Below, piece after piece: positions 1-7,301 of a stretch of 51,730 nt of DNA. Origin of the DNA: an uncultured Porphyromonadaceae bacterium (lineage in GTDB: Bacteria; Bacteroidota; Bacteroidia; Bacteroidales; Muribaculaceae); contig CABUIO010000015.1 of assembly GCA_902491625.1 (NCBI GenBank), positions 1-51,730 on the forward strand, read 5' to 3'. How positions within the stretch are numbered: the stretch's first letter is position 1; each line of letters opens with the position of its first letter. Made by a program: the position numbers and the translations under genes. A model generated the notes under the pieces. It saw nothing but the letters and a program-made list of their open reading frames with translations, was not told the DNA's origin and made no database searches.

Positions 1-5
1 CCTGT

Positions 6-55
6 CCACGGCCTGAAGGCCGCGGTTGGCAACACAGACAGACCTCCGGCCTGTC
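6..55 (+). repeat. REP-type palindromic unit, copy A
   Basis: A 50-base noncoding unit with two hairpins: the palindrome GGCCTGAAGGCC (10-21) and the stem GACAGACC-tcc-GGCCTGTC (37-55). It recurs at 3059-3108 in the same orientation and at 2428-2477 inverted. The last two copies bracket the Y1 transposase gene at 2566-3009. That arrangement is expected of REP elements moved by a RAYT/IS200-like enzyme. The repeat relationship is seen directly; mobility is inferred. Confidence 0.75.
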
Positions 56-81
56 ATGCCTTCACGGCCTTTGACATAGGA

Positions 82-180
82 CCGACCCGAAAGGCTCCCT
101 TAGGATCGCCCTTACAGGGCTTTATATATAATGTGTCCGCGACACCCGGAGCTTACGCTGCCGGGCTATTATCGGGTCGG
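82..180. repeat. Cluster of extragenic palindromes
   Basis: This stretch has no credible gene. It is built of nested inverted repeats: outer arms CCGACCCGA (82-90) and TCGGGTCGG (172-180), with GCCCT-tac-AGGGC (108-120), GTGTC-cgc-GACAC (about 134-146) and CCGG...CCGG stems inside. It lies downstream of the minus-strand gene ending at 361 and could act as mRNA 3' end structure, or it may be REP-like debris. The palindromes are seen directly; the role is not known. Confidence 0.6.
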
Positions 181-213
181 CCTTGACAGGCCTCTCCTCG
201 TCGTGATGTTGTC

Positions 214-290
214 GCGGTGGGCGCAAAATTTTGCGCCCCTACATGGTCGCGTGATTGTCATGTAGGGTCGCAATAATTTGCGCCCACCGC
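214..290. repeat. 32-base near-perfect inverted repeat
   Basis: The left arm 214-245 and right arm 259-290 are near-perfect reverse complements over 32 bases, separated by a 13-base loop. Each arm also contains a smaller palindrome centred on gcgcaaaattttgcgc or a close variant. The long stem sits about 70 bases beyond the 3' end of the minus-strand gene at 361-1122, so it could work as a terminator or mRNA stabiliser. It also resembles a short nonautonomous palindromic element. Confidence 0.65.
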
Positions 291-293
291 TCC

Positions 294-320
294 CTAAAAT
301 CCTTAAAGTCCTTAACGACC
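294..320. repeat. Short 9-base-period TTAA repeat
   Basis: Three consecutive 9-mers of the type (T/C)TAAA(A/G)(T)CC and TTAACGACC. The same period and consensus appear as seven units at 19162-19224, so this is probably the same repeat family. No coding function is apparent. Confidence 0.45.
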
Positions 321-360
321 TTCCGCCACGGCGAAAAGCCTTCTTTTGCGGGGAGAGGTA

Positions 361-1122
361 TTATTGTGCCAGGAGGGCATCGACGCCCTCGGCGAGGGTG
401 CGGCCGCTGCGGAGCTGTTGCCAGGAGAGGGTGATCTCGGGACATCCGGCCGAGGCGGGCGCTATCGAGGATTCGGGGAAACAGAAGGTGACACCTTCGG
501 GCGTGATAGCGAAATTGGGCACGATCTCCATGTCGTCGGAGGATTCGAGGGTGAGGGCGTATTTCTTGGCGGCTATGGGATACATCATCTCGCGCAGACG
601 ACGTTCGGCACTGGCGTTGAAGACGTCGAAATAGTCGATTACGGCGTCGGTGTCCTTGTTGTAGTTGACATATTCCACGGTGGAGATGTCGTAGCCGTCA
701 GGGGTGAGCGACTTGGTGTTGCTGGAGGCGCGCATGGAGATGTAGTGCGGTGTCTCGGCCACTTTGTCTATCCTGGTGTCGACATGGTAGGCGGTCTTGG
801 GATTGCCGGATGCTACGGCAGAGGCGAATGCGGCGGCATCGACTCTCTCGGCACCCTCGCCGGGGAGATAGTTGAACACGATTCCGGAGGCGTCGGTCTT
901 GATTCCGGCGGATGTCAGCAGCGCTTCGTCGAGGGCGGCGAGTCCGGAAGTGGAGGGCGCGGGCATGTCGTAGTCGGCTTTACCGGAAACGGCGAAAGTC
1001 AGGTTGCCGTCGGCGTCATGACCGAGGAAGTAGCCCTCGGCAGTGGTCTTGTTGAATTCAGTCTGAGCCATGGCTGCGACGCTCACGGCGGCGGCAGCCA
1101 TCAGTGTTGTGATACGTATCAT
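361..1122 (-). CDS. Secreted DUF3298/RsiV-like protein
   Basis: A 253-residue exported protein. A signal peptide (residues 1-19, hydrophobic AAAAVSVAAMA) precedes the mature part. The C-terminal third matches the DUF3298 pattern, with a FAITPEGVTFCFPE strand followed by an IAPASAGCPEITLSW segment; this fold occurs in RsiV anti-sigma factors and in PdaC-type proteins that bind peptidoglycan or lysozyme. No enzymatic motif is evident. The ATG at 1122 shares one base with the TAA of the upstream thioredoxin-like gene (TAATG), which suggests translational coupling and decides the start. The open frame continues further upstream but would overlap that gene by over 200 bases. Function is inferred only from the domain. 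Confidence 0.75.
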   Translation of the reverse strand: MIRITTLMAAAAVSVAAMAQTEFNKTTAEGYFLGHDADGNLTFAVSGKADYDMPAPSTSGLAALDEALLTSAGIKTDASGIVFNYLPGEGAERVDAAAFASAVASGNPKTAYHVDTRIDKVAETPHYISMRASSNTKSLTPDGYDISTVEYVNYNKDTDAVIDYFDVFNASAERRLREMMYPIAAKKYALTLESSDDMEIVPNFAITPEGVTFCFPESSIAPASAGCPEITLSWQQLRSGRTLAEGVDALLAQ

Positions 1123-2204
1123 TATTTTACTGTTGGAAGAAGTTTGCGGAGTTCGTCGGGTGTGGCGGCGCGCTGCGAGAGTTCGCCGCGGCTGTCGTAG
1201 ATGAACATCGTGGGAAGTGCTCCGACGTTGTATTTCAGGAGGTTCTCGGAACGGAGACCGTCGGTGTCGCGCACCACGATCCAGGGGAGTCCCTTGGTGC
1301 CGTTGGCGAGCACGAGATGATCGGTGTCGTAGCATACTTCGTAGATGCCGGCTGCTCCCTCTTCGTAGATTGAGCGGAGCGTGCGCGTGAGCGCGGCGTT
1401 TTCGGATGCAGCTATGGAGGTGAACACGAGCACTGTGGGCTTCCCTTTGCCGACATTGTCGCTGAGTCTGTGGTTCACACCCTTGAGGTCGGGAAGGTCA
1501 AGGTCGATGATGGCGACCTCAGGAGCCTCGACCACATTTTTCTTGCCTTTGGCCTTGCGGCGCGCGGCGAGACCTTCCTTGGCTCTCTCCACGAGCGCCT
1601 TGGTGTGGGGATCGTCGGGACGGAACGTCTGAAACAGATTGGCCACGGCGGTGTAGATCGGATCGGTGTATTCGATCAGATGGCCGTCGCCGAAGGAGCG
1701 CGAAAGGATATAGTAGGAGAGCATGTCCCCCTTGCCGTTCTCCAGAAACTGCGTGTAGACGCGGCGTTTGAACGCTTCGGTGGAATCGTTGTCGGCAAGC
1801 GCCTCGATGCGGCGTGCCTCGCGCTCGAAACGTGTGAGACGCTCGGCCTGTGGCGAACCGGCCAGGTTGAATCCGCGGTCGAAGGCAGCCGCAGTGGTGG
1901 TGAGGGTGAGCGTTTCGGTGCTGTCCAGAGGGAGATAGACGTAGCGGTCACCATAGCGCACGCGATATAGTTCCGGCGACGACGGCGCGTCGTAGGGGAT
2001 GAAGAAATCGCCGTCAGCGTCGACTTTCGCCGAGTCCACGGCATACCAGAAACCGAACTCGTTGGGAGCCTCCAGCACGGCGTAGCTGTCCTCCTTGGCA
2101 CCCTTGATATTGCCTTTGAGTCCATGGTCATTCCTGTCGCCGCACGCGGTCGAGAGCGCCACGGCAGCCACAAGGGCAGTAATAGTCAGATGTTTTATTT
2201 TCAT
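1122..2204 (-). CDS. Thioredoxin-fold lipoprotein lacking CXXC
   Basis: A 360-residue predicted lipoprotein: lipobox STAC with Cys21, followed by Gly-Asp. The N-terminal half resembles the DUF4369 module of Bacteroidota TlpA/ResA-type proteins (NIKGAKEDSYAVLEA... PLDSTETLTL). The C-terminal part is a thioredoxin-like domain (VLVFTSIAASENAAL ... YNVGALPTMFIYDSRGEL) with the cis-Pro segment ALPTMF. At the position where TlpA-like proteins carry WCxxC it has SIAASEN, so both active cysteines are missing and thiol-disulfide exchange is unlikely. It is first of a two-gene minus-strand unit with the DUF3298 protein. A scaffold or binding role is more likely than a reductase. Confidence 0.8.
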   Translation of the reverse strand: MKIKHLTITALVAAVALSTACGDRNDHGLKGNIKGAKEDSYAVLEAPNEFGFWYAVDSAKVDADGDFFIPYDAPSSPELYRVRYGDRYVYLPLDSTETLTLTTTAAAFDRGFNLAGSPQAERLTRFEREARRIEALADNDSTEAFKRRVYTQFLENGKGDMLSYYILSRSFGDGHLIEYTDPIYTAVANLFQTFRPDDPHTKALVERAKEGLAARRKAKGKKNVVEAPEVAIIDLDLPDLKGVNHRLSDNVGKGKPTVLVFTSIAASENAALTRTLRSIYEEGAAGIYEVCYDTDHLVLANGTKGLPWIVVRDTDGLRSENLLKYNVGALPTMFIYDSRGELSQRAATPDELRKLLPTVK

Positions 2205-2346
2205 TGTGCAATATGCGTTTGAGAGAATGCAAAGTTAGTCAATTTTACCCGAAAAGCTCCCCTCCCCTCCCGAAAAATCCAAGAGGCAGTGTAATAATAC
2301 ACATGGTGGTATCGAAAAATGCGGCGTAGCCGCTGATTCCTTATAA

Positions 2347-2366
2347 CCTCAGGCTTTTGCCTGAGG
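2347..2366. repeat. Perfect 8-bp hairpin
   Basis: CCTCAGGC-tttt-GCCTGAGG forms a perfect 8-bp stem in the 2205-2565 intergenic stretch. It lies upstream of the start at 2204, so it is not the terminator of that gene. It is probably another member of the palindromic repeats clustered here. A fragment of the same motif (CCTCAGGC) reappears near 3166. Confidence 0.6.
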
Positions 2367-2427
2367 TCGCTGCAGCAAGCCGAAACTGCATCGAAGATGC
2401 TTATTATCAACAAACTGCGTCAAGAGC

Positions 2428-2525
2428 GCCGAACCGGAGGTTCGGCCGTATTGCCAACCGCGGCCTTCAGGCCGTGGATGCCGGACCACCAAAAAATCAG
2501 TCGCGGAGCGACGTCGTGCGGTAAC
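2428..2525 (-). repeat. Left inverted flank of the transposase (REP copy B)
   Basis: This module carries three hairpins: GCCGAACC-gga-GGTTCGGC (2428-2446), CGGCCT-tc-AGGCCG (2461-2474) and GTCGC-gga-GCGAC (about 2500-2512), ending in GTAAC at about 2525. Read in reverse complement it matches 3007-3108 on the other side of the transposase, hairpin for hairpin. The first stem differs in sequence from copies A and C (GACAGACC/GGTCTGTC) but keeps base pairing, so the change is compensatory. Together with the right flank this makes an inverted, REPtron-like arrangement. Confidence 0.75.
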
Positions 2526-2529
2526 ATGA

Positions 2530-2561
2530 CTTGTCGGAATGAAAAAAGATCGTTAACTTTG
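2530..2561 (+). promoter_or_regulatory. Bacteroidota-type promoter abutting the transposase start
   Basis: TTG (2531-2533), 20-base spacer, TAACTTTG (2554-2561), which matches the TTTG/TAnnTTTG pattern of the Bacteroidota primary sigma factor. The ATG follows four bases later at 2566, so a transcript from it would be leaderless or nearly so. Confidence 0.5.
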
Positions 2562-2565
2562 TGAC

Positions 2566-3009
2566 ATGAGCAAAGTTACCGCCTTATATCATATCGTTTT
2601 CTGCACAAAGCAAAGACGGATGGTGATTCCCAAAGAGTATCAAAGGGAACTGTATATGTTCCTGTATTCAGAGATCGCAAGAACGAAATGTAAGGTTTTG
2701 CGCATCGGAGGAATCGCAAACCATGTCCATATTCTTCTGAATCTGCATCCCGAAGTTGCTCTTGCGAAGCTGATACAGACAGTCAAGGGCGGATCCAGCG
2801 CATGGATGGGACGTGACCCAAGATTCGGACTTTTTCAAGGCTGGGCTGCCGGCTATTACGGATGTACAGTATCACCGCATGAAAAAGATGCCGTGATCGA
2901 ATATATCAAGAGTCAGGAATTGCATCATGGAAGCTGCGAACTGGACAAGGAACTCATTAAGATGTACAAGTTCGCGGACTTGGAATATGATGAACGAGAT
3001 CTGCGTTAG
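2566..3009 (+). mobile_element. IS200/RAYT-like Y1 transposase gene
   Basis: A 147-residue HUH (Y1) single-strand transposase, the usual size for IS200/IS605 TnpA and REP-associated tyrosine transposases. It shows the HUH metal motif HVH (His53, His55) inside GGIANHVHILL. The catalytic tyrosine is probably Tyr113 in the helix VIEYIKSQELHH, preceded by the family pattern GWAAGYYGCTVSP. There is no tnpB partner. Instead the gene is flanked by inverted palindromic modules (2428-2525 and 3007-3108) that recur at 6-55, which favours a RAYT tending REP repeats over a simple IS200. The base composition is more AT-rich than the genes around it. The frame is intact. Confidence 0.85.
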
Positions 3010-3108
3010 TTACCACACAACGTCGCTCCGCGACTAAGTTTTTGATAGCCTGACTTTTCCACGGCCTGAAGGCCGCGGTTGACAATACAGACAGACCTCC
3101 GGTCTGTC
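3007..3108 (+). repeat. Right inverted flank of the transposase (REP copy C)
   Basis: It starts inside the transposase stop codon region with GTTAC and carries GTCGC-tcc-GCGAC (about 3022-3034), CGGCCTGAAGGCCG (about 3062-3075) and GACAGACC-tcc-GGTCTGTC (about 3090-3108). It is the inverse of 2428-2525 and a direct repeat of 6-55. The stretch from 3109 to 3203 holds more fragments of the same mosaic (CAAGAGCACCGAACCGGAGG at about 3141) and no gene. Confidence 0.75.
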
Positions 3109-3203
3109 ACCACGTCGCGGCAGATCACTCACAGCGGTGTCAAGAGCACCGAACCGGAGGCCTGTCCTCAGGCATATTATCTCGACGTGCCGGAGTGGTA
3201 GAC

Positions 3204-4694
3204 TCACTGCTGTCTGCGGGAACGGCTCAGCATGCGGCGGAGCGGGAGGATGTAGGCGGCGGCTGCGGGGAGGATGAGACAGGCGGCAAGCCACAGCGGG
3301 AGCCATTGCATGGCGGCGCATGCAAGCGCACAGAGTGCCACGGAGAGGACGGCTGTGAGTGTGGTGCGGCGCGAGGGCGCGAGGGCGTAGCTGCGGCGGC
3401 ATGCGATCCAGACGATGACGACGTAGCCGAGATTCCAGAGTATGTAGGCCCAGCCGAGGCCGTCGAGTCCGAAGAGCAGATAGCCGCCGTAGAGGAGTCC
3501 GAGCGAGAGGAGGGCGTCGATCCCCTCGGTGGCGAGATAGATGCGTCCGTCGCCGCGAGCCACGATGCAGAGCGCCAGACACCATGACACGGCCTTCATC
3601 ACGGTGCCGACCATGGCGAGCGAGATGAAGGTGAGTATCGGCTCAAAATCAGACGAATAGAGTATCGAGACGATGAGGCTGCGGCAGAGAATGAAAATGA
3701 GCGCCACGGGAGTGACTACGGTAAGCAGCAGCGTGATCTCATGGTTGACGTAGGCCGAGGTGCGGCGCCGGGAACGCGAGGCCGCGACGATGCGGGGAAA
3801 GAATTCCATGCTTATGGCGGTGAATATCAGCCCGATATAGCGGCTTACGAGGGTGTCGCCGGCCTGATAGAGGCCTGTGACGTCGAGCGAGGAGTGGCGC
3901 GTGAGGAGTGCGACGAAGACGAGCCGCGAGAGCGAGGTGAGGAAGGCGGCGAGCGACATCAGTATGCCGAGCCTGACGAATCCTTTCCCTTCGCGCCATA
4001 GCTGCCGCAGTCCGGGGGATGCGACGCGCTTTGCGGGGCGGAAACGCCAATAGAGCGTGAAACCCCAGATCGCCACAGAATAGACGATGAAGCTCAGCGG
4101 CACTGATTCCTGTCCCATCCAGCGGAACATCGGCACGGAGAGGGCAAGCCCGACTACGGTGCCCCAGAGCGATCCTCTGGCAAGGGCGCGGAGGAGTCCG
4201 GTGCCCTGGAGGAGCGACTGCTCGCCGTAGAGGAGGCAGTTGAAGAACATCGCTATGGCAACGAGGGCGAAGGGCACGAAGCCCTTGAAGTCGCCGAAGA
4301 ACCATTGGCCGAGCGTCGGGGAAAGCGCCAGCATCACGGAGGCGCCGAGCAGTCCGGCGAGGAGGCTCCAGCGGCGCACGAGCATGGCGACACGGGCGAG
4401 TCCGGAAGGGTCGCCCTCCTGCGAGGCGACGTCGCGGACGGTGCTCTGGCGCAGGCCGAGGTCGGTGAATGTCGCGATGGTCTCCTGCGCGGTCGAGAGG
4501 ATGCCGAAGAGAGCCACTCCGGCCGATCCGAGCCAGATGCTGACGAGCTTCATCTTGACCACGGAACAGATTATTCCGGCGGACTGCAGCCCGGCGAACA
4601 TGCCCATGACCTTGACGACACGTCGCGAGAGCTGAGTGCCGCCGGTGGCATTACGGCCTCGGCCGGAGCCGGATATGCGTTCTGTGCGGTTCAA
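3204..4694 (-). CDS. Polysaccharide flippase (MOP/PST superfamily)
   Basis: About 496 residues with 12-14 hydrophobic helices, typical of Wzx-like O-antigen or capsule-unit exporters. It is expected to move lipid-linked oligosaccharides across the inner membrane. The N-terminus matches the Bacteroidota subgroup (VMGMFAGLQSAGIICSVVKMKLVS, then STAQETIATFTDLGLRQSTVRD). The start is uncertain: there is no ATG before residue MGMF. A TTG at 4694 overlaps the TGA stop of the upstream gene (TTGA) and gives the family's usual N-terminus, so I chose it; an ATG at 4607 would remove about 29 residues. It follows a FemAB-like acyltransferase, consistent with a surface glycan role, but there is no full glycan cluster here. 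Confidence 0.8.
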   Translation of the reverse strand: MNRTERISGSGRGRNATGGTQLSRRVVKVMGMFAGLQSAGIICSVVKMKLVSIWLGSAGVALFGILSTAQETIATFTDLGLRQSTVRDVASQEGDPSGLARVAMLVRRWSLLAGLLGASVMLALSPTLGQWFFGDFKGFVPFALVAIAMFFNCLLYGEQSLLQGTGLLRALARGSLWGTVVGLALSVPMFRWMGQESVPLSFIVYSVAIWGFTLYWRFRPAKRVASPGLRQLWREGKGFVRLGILMSLAAFLTSLSRLVFVALLTRHSSLDVTGLYQAGDTLVSRYIGLIFTAISMEFFPRIVAASRSRRRTSAYVNHEITLLLTVVTPVALIFILCRSLIVSILYSSDFEPILTFISLAMVGTVMKAVSWCLALCIVARGDGRIYLATEGIDALLSLGLLYGGYLLFGLDGLGWAYILWNLGYVVIVWIACRRSYALAPSRRTTLTAVLSVALCALACAAMQWLPLWLAACLILPAAAAYILPLRRMLSRSRRQQ

Positions 4695-5662
4695 AGTGTC
4701 AGGGTGTAGGTCTCGTAAACGGCGCCACGCCCTCCGAGCGAGTATTTCTGTTCGAGCAGCGAGGCGTGGAGCGATTTGTCGGGGAGATTGGATGTGCCGA
4801 AGTCGAAAACGCGGCGCGTGGGGAAGATGTCGCACACGAGGGTGTGGACAAGGAGCGTCAGGGCATTGAGCTCCCTTCCGCGCGGCGAAGTGGCCATGTA
4901 TTGCGTGTGGGCGGTGAATCCGGTGTCGAAAATGACGGCACCGGCGAGCATCGCGCCGTCGGTGTCAGTGACAGCGAAGAGGCGTATGTTCTTGGGGAAG
5001 CGGCTGTGGAGCAGTTCGAGTTCCGGGAGCGTATGGACCGGCGCGGCGTCGTGGCGCGAGGCGAGGCAGTCGCACAGCATGGCGTGGAAAGCGTGCCAGT
5101 CGGAGCTCTCCCCTGCCCTCAGGTCCTCACGGCGCGAGGCGTCGCGGAGCTGCTGGCGCTTGGCCATGTTGAAGCCGGGATTGTTGTCGGGAAATATCGC
5201 GGAGGAGAGAAGCCTCGAACGCAGCGTGAAGCCGAGGCGCCAGAGGGCGTAGAGGTCTTCCTGCGCGGGCATCGGCGAAAGCACCCAAGGCACAGGCTTA
5301 TAGACAATCTGCCGCAGACCTTCGGTGCGGCACCACGGAATCCATGCCTCGAAAAGCTCCTGCACCTTGTTGCCGTCGAAATGCGCACGGGGAAAGATCC
5401 ATCCGCCGTAGGTCAGTCCGCCGTGGGAGACGAGCGTGCCCTCCTCTTCAATGTTGGCAGGAAGGCATGCGCGGAGCTTCCCTTTATAGTATGCCATGAG
5501 GGAGCAGTCGCGGAATCGGTCGGAATGGTAGTCCATGTAGCCGCGCATGAAGAGGAAAGTGGCGTTGGCCGAATTGCGCGTGAACTCATCCCATTCTCGG
5601 CGCCGCGAGGCATCGTAGCGCACGAAACGGAAATCACCGCAGGATGCTGAATCAGATGTCAT
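4691..5662 (-). CDS. FemAB/GNAT-like acyltransferase
   Basis: A 323-residue protein of the GNAT/FemAB type (Acetyltransf_6-like). The C-terminal half carries the fold's hallmarks: RLFAVTDTDGAMLAGAVIFD, HTQYMATSPRGRELNAL and FDFGTSNLPDKSLHASLLEQKYSLGG. FemAB relatives transfer amino acids to peptidoglycan precursors, whereas others in capsule loci acylate sugars. With a flippase immediately downstream, a glycan-modifying role is the better guess. The ATG at 5662 overlaps the TGA of the upstream gene (ATGA), the coupling seen repeatedly in this window; an ATG at 5671 is the alternative. Cytosolic, no signal peptide. Confidence 0.7.
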   Translation of the reverse strand: MTSDSASCGDFRFVRYDASRRREWDEFTRNSANATFLFMRGYMDYHSDRFRDCSLMAYYKGKLRACLPANIEEEGTLVSHGGLTYGGWIFPRAHFDGNKVQELFEAWIPWCRTEGLRQIVYKPVPWVLSPMPAQEDLYALWRLGFTLRSRLLSSAIFPDNNPGFNMAKRQQLRDASRREDLRAGESSDWHAFHAMLCDCLASRHDAAPVHTLPELELLHSRFPKNIRLFAVTDTDGAMLAGAVIFDTGFTAHTQYMATSPRGRELNALTLLVHTLVCDIFPTRRVFDFGTSNLPDKSLHASLLEQKYSLGGRGAVYETYTLTL

Positions 5663-7293
5663 CTTATCCATTCGGCAGGATTGAGTTTAGTGCGTCCTTT
5701 CCACACCTCGAAATGTATGGTGGTGCGGTTGCCGTCGTCGGGATCCGTGGCGAGTGTGCCGAGCGCCTGCCCCTGCTTGACGCTCTGCCCCTTGCTCACC
5801 GAGGGAGAGGCGATGTTGCCGTAGACAGTGAAGTAGTCGCCGTGGCTGACGAGGACGACGTTGCTGAAACCGTTGATCATGTATACGCCGCTGACCGTGC
5901 CGTCGTAGACAGCCTTGGCCTTCTCCCCTTTCTTGACAAGGGCGTCGATGCCGGGATTGTCATACATCACGTCGGGAAGATCCGGCAGCGGATGGCGTCC
6001 GAAAGCGTTGATGACGGAGAAGGATCCGGCGACCGGACGCGGTAGCTTCCCCTTCATGGAAGCGAATCCCGAGGCGGAAGCTGCGGGCGTAGACGTGGAA
6101 GTCTGCGATTTCGCCGGAGTCTGCGACTTAGCCGGAGTCTGCGATTTCGCGGGAGCGGAACCGGAACCGCGGGCGCTGCGTCCACGTGCTTCGGCATAGC
6201 TCCGGTTGTCCCTGGACTTTCCGCTGTTCTGCTTCGGTGTCGCCTTTTTCTTGGTCTCTTTCTTTGTCGTCTCCTTTTTGGAGGTCTGCTCCTTTTGCGC
6301 CGTCTCCTTCTTGCGCGCGGCCTCCTCGGCCTCACGTTTCTCGCGCGCTTTCTGTTCCTCGGCAAGACGCTTCTCCTCGGCGACGCGGCGTTCCTGCGCC
6401 TCGCGCTCGGCCTTTGCCTTGCGTTCGGCCTCAAGGCGCTGCTGCTCCTCGCGACGGCGCTTGGCCTCGGCAGCCGCGGCTTGTTCGGCGGCGATGAGTT
6501 CCGTCATTCGGCTCTGAAGCTGATTGGCCTCCGACTGCTTGCGTGCGAGATGCGAACGCAAAGCCTCGCCGTCGGCGCGGAGTTTCGCCACAGTGGCACG
6601 CTGCTGCGCCTGCTGATCGGAGAGTTTCGCCTGCGCCTTCTGCTGCTCGGCCAGCGTGTGGTCTTTAGTGACACGCATCTGAGCGAGCTGCGCCTTCGAA
6701 GTGTTGAGGCGCTGAATCTCGCCGCGAATCTCAGCCACCTGACGGCGGCGCCACTGCGAGAACTTGCGCAGATAGCGCATTCGCCGAAAAGCCTGATAGA
6801 AATTTTTGGATGAAAAAATGAAACCTAAAAAGGATGTCTGCTTACGCGCGACACGCATTTTCTTGACAGCATCGACATATTTCGCACGCAGAGTCGCGAT
6901 ATGTTGCTCCTCGGCAGCGATCTTTCCGCTCAGACCGTCGATCTGAGTATCGATGCCCTTCACCTGACCCGAAAGGTCGGCGATGCGGTTCTGCGAGTTT
7001 TTAATGCTGATATCCAGCTCACTAAGCAGCGAGAGATTGGCTGCAACCTCCTTGTCGTTGGCCTCGATCTTAGCCTCCGTGGCCTTGATTTCCTGTTGAG
7101 TAATTGCCTCCTTACGCTTTACATCCTTCGACGTCTCCTTTGCTTTCTTTTTGCTGTTTTTTCTGCCAGAAGACGATTTTGAAGTGCTCCGGGTCGTCTT
7201 TTTCTTCGGCGTGGCGGCATCGGCGCCGACAGAGAGCGCCGGAACCGCAATGAGTGCCGCAAGGAGAAGTATGATATGGCGTAAGCTTCTCAT
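5659..7293 (-). CDS. EnvC-like murein hydrolase activator, degenerate M23
   Basis: A 544-residue exported protein with a signal peptide (LLLAALIAVPALSVGADA), a long coiled-coil region (about 60-350, rich in Gln, Lys, Glu and Arg), a low-complexity Lys/Thr/Ser linker containing PAKSQT three times (about 390-410), and a C-terminal LytM/M23 domain (about 420-544). The LytM domain lacks the first zinc ligands: DNPGIDALVKKGEKAKAV is where HxGxD would be. It reads TIHFEVW where active enzymes have HxH, so one histidine is lost. This is the EnvC pattern: a noncatalytic LytM that activates amidases during septum splitting. It ends the dut-TPR-DUF4292 operon, eight bases after DUF4292. Confidence 0.85.
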   Translation of the reverse strand: MRSLRHIILLLAALIAVPALSVGADAATPKKKTTRSTSKSSSGRKNSKKKAKETSKDVKRKEAITQQEIKATEAKIEANDKEVAANLSLLSELDISIKNSQNRIADLSGQVKGIDTQIDGLSGKIAAEEQHIATLRAKYVDAVKKMRVARKQTSFLGFIFSSKNFYQAFRRMRYLRKFSQWRRRQVAEIRGEIQRLNTSKAQLAQMRVTKDHTLAEQQKAQAKLSDQQAQQRATVAKLRADGEALRSHLARKQSEANQLQSRMTELIAAEQAAAAEAKRRREEQQRLEAERKAKAEREAQERRVAEEKRLAEEQKAREKREAEEAARKKETAQKEQTSKKETTKKETKKKATPKQNSGKSRDNRSYAEARGRSARGSGSAPAKSQTPAKSQTPAKSQTSTSTPAASASGFASMKGKLPRPVAGSFSVINAFGRHPLPDLPDVMYDNPGIDALVKKGEKAKAVYDGTVSGVYMINGFSNVVLVSHGDYFTVYGNIASPSVSKGQSVKQGQALGTLATDPDDGNRTTIHFEVWKGRTKLNPAEWIR

Positions 7294-7301
7294 GTCCGTT
7301 A

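Noticed and set aside
2201..2413. Possible small gene of 70 codons on the minus strand
   Set aside because: It spans the hairpin at 2347-2366, has no promoter or conserved features, and overlaps the upstream region of the lipoprotein gene.
3034..3585. Arg/His-rich open frame on the minus strand
   Set aside because: It overlaps the flippase gene in another frame and runs into the palindromic repeats; its composition is typical of a shadow frame.
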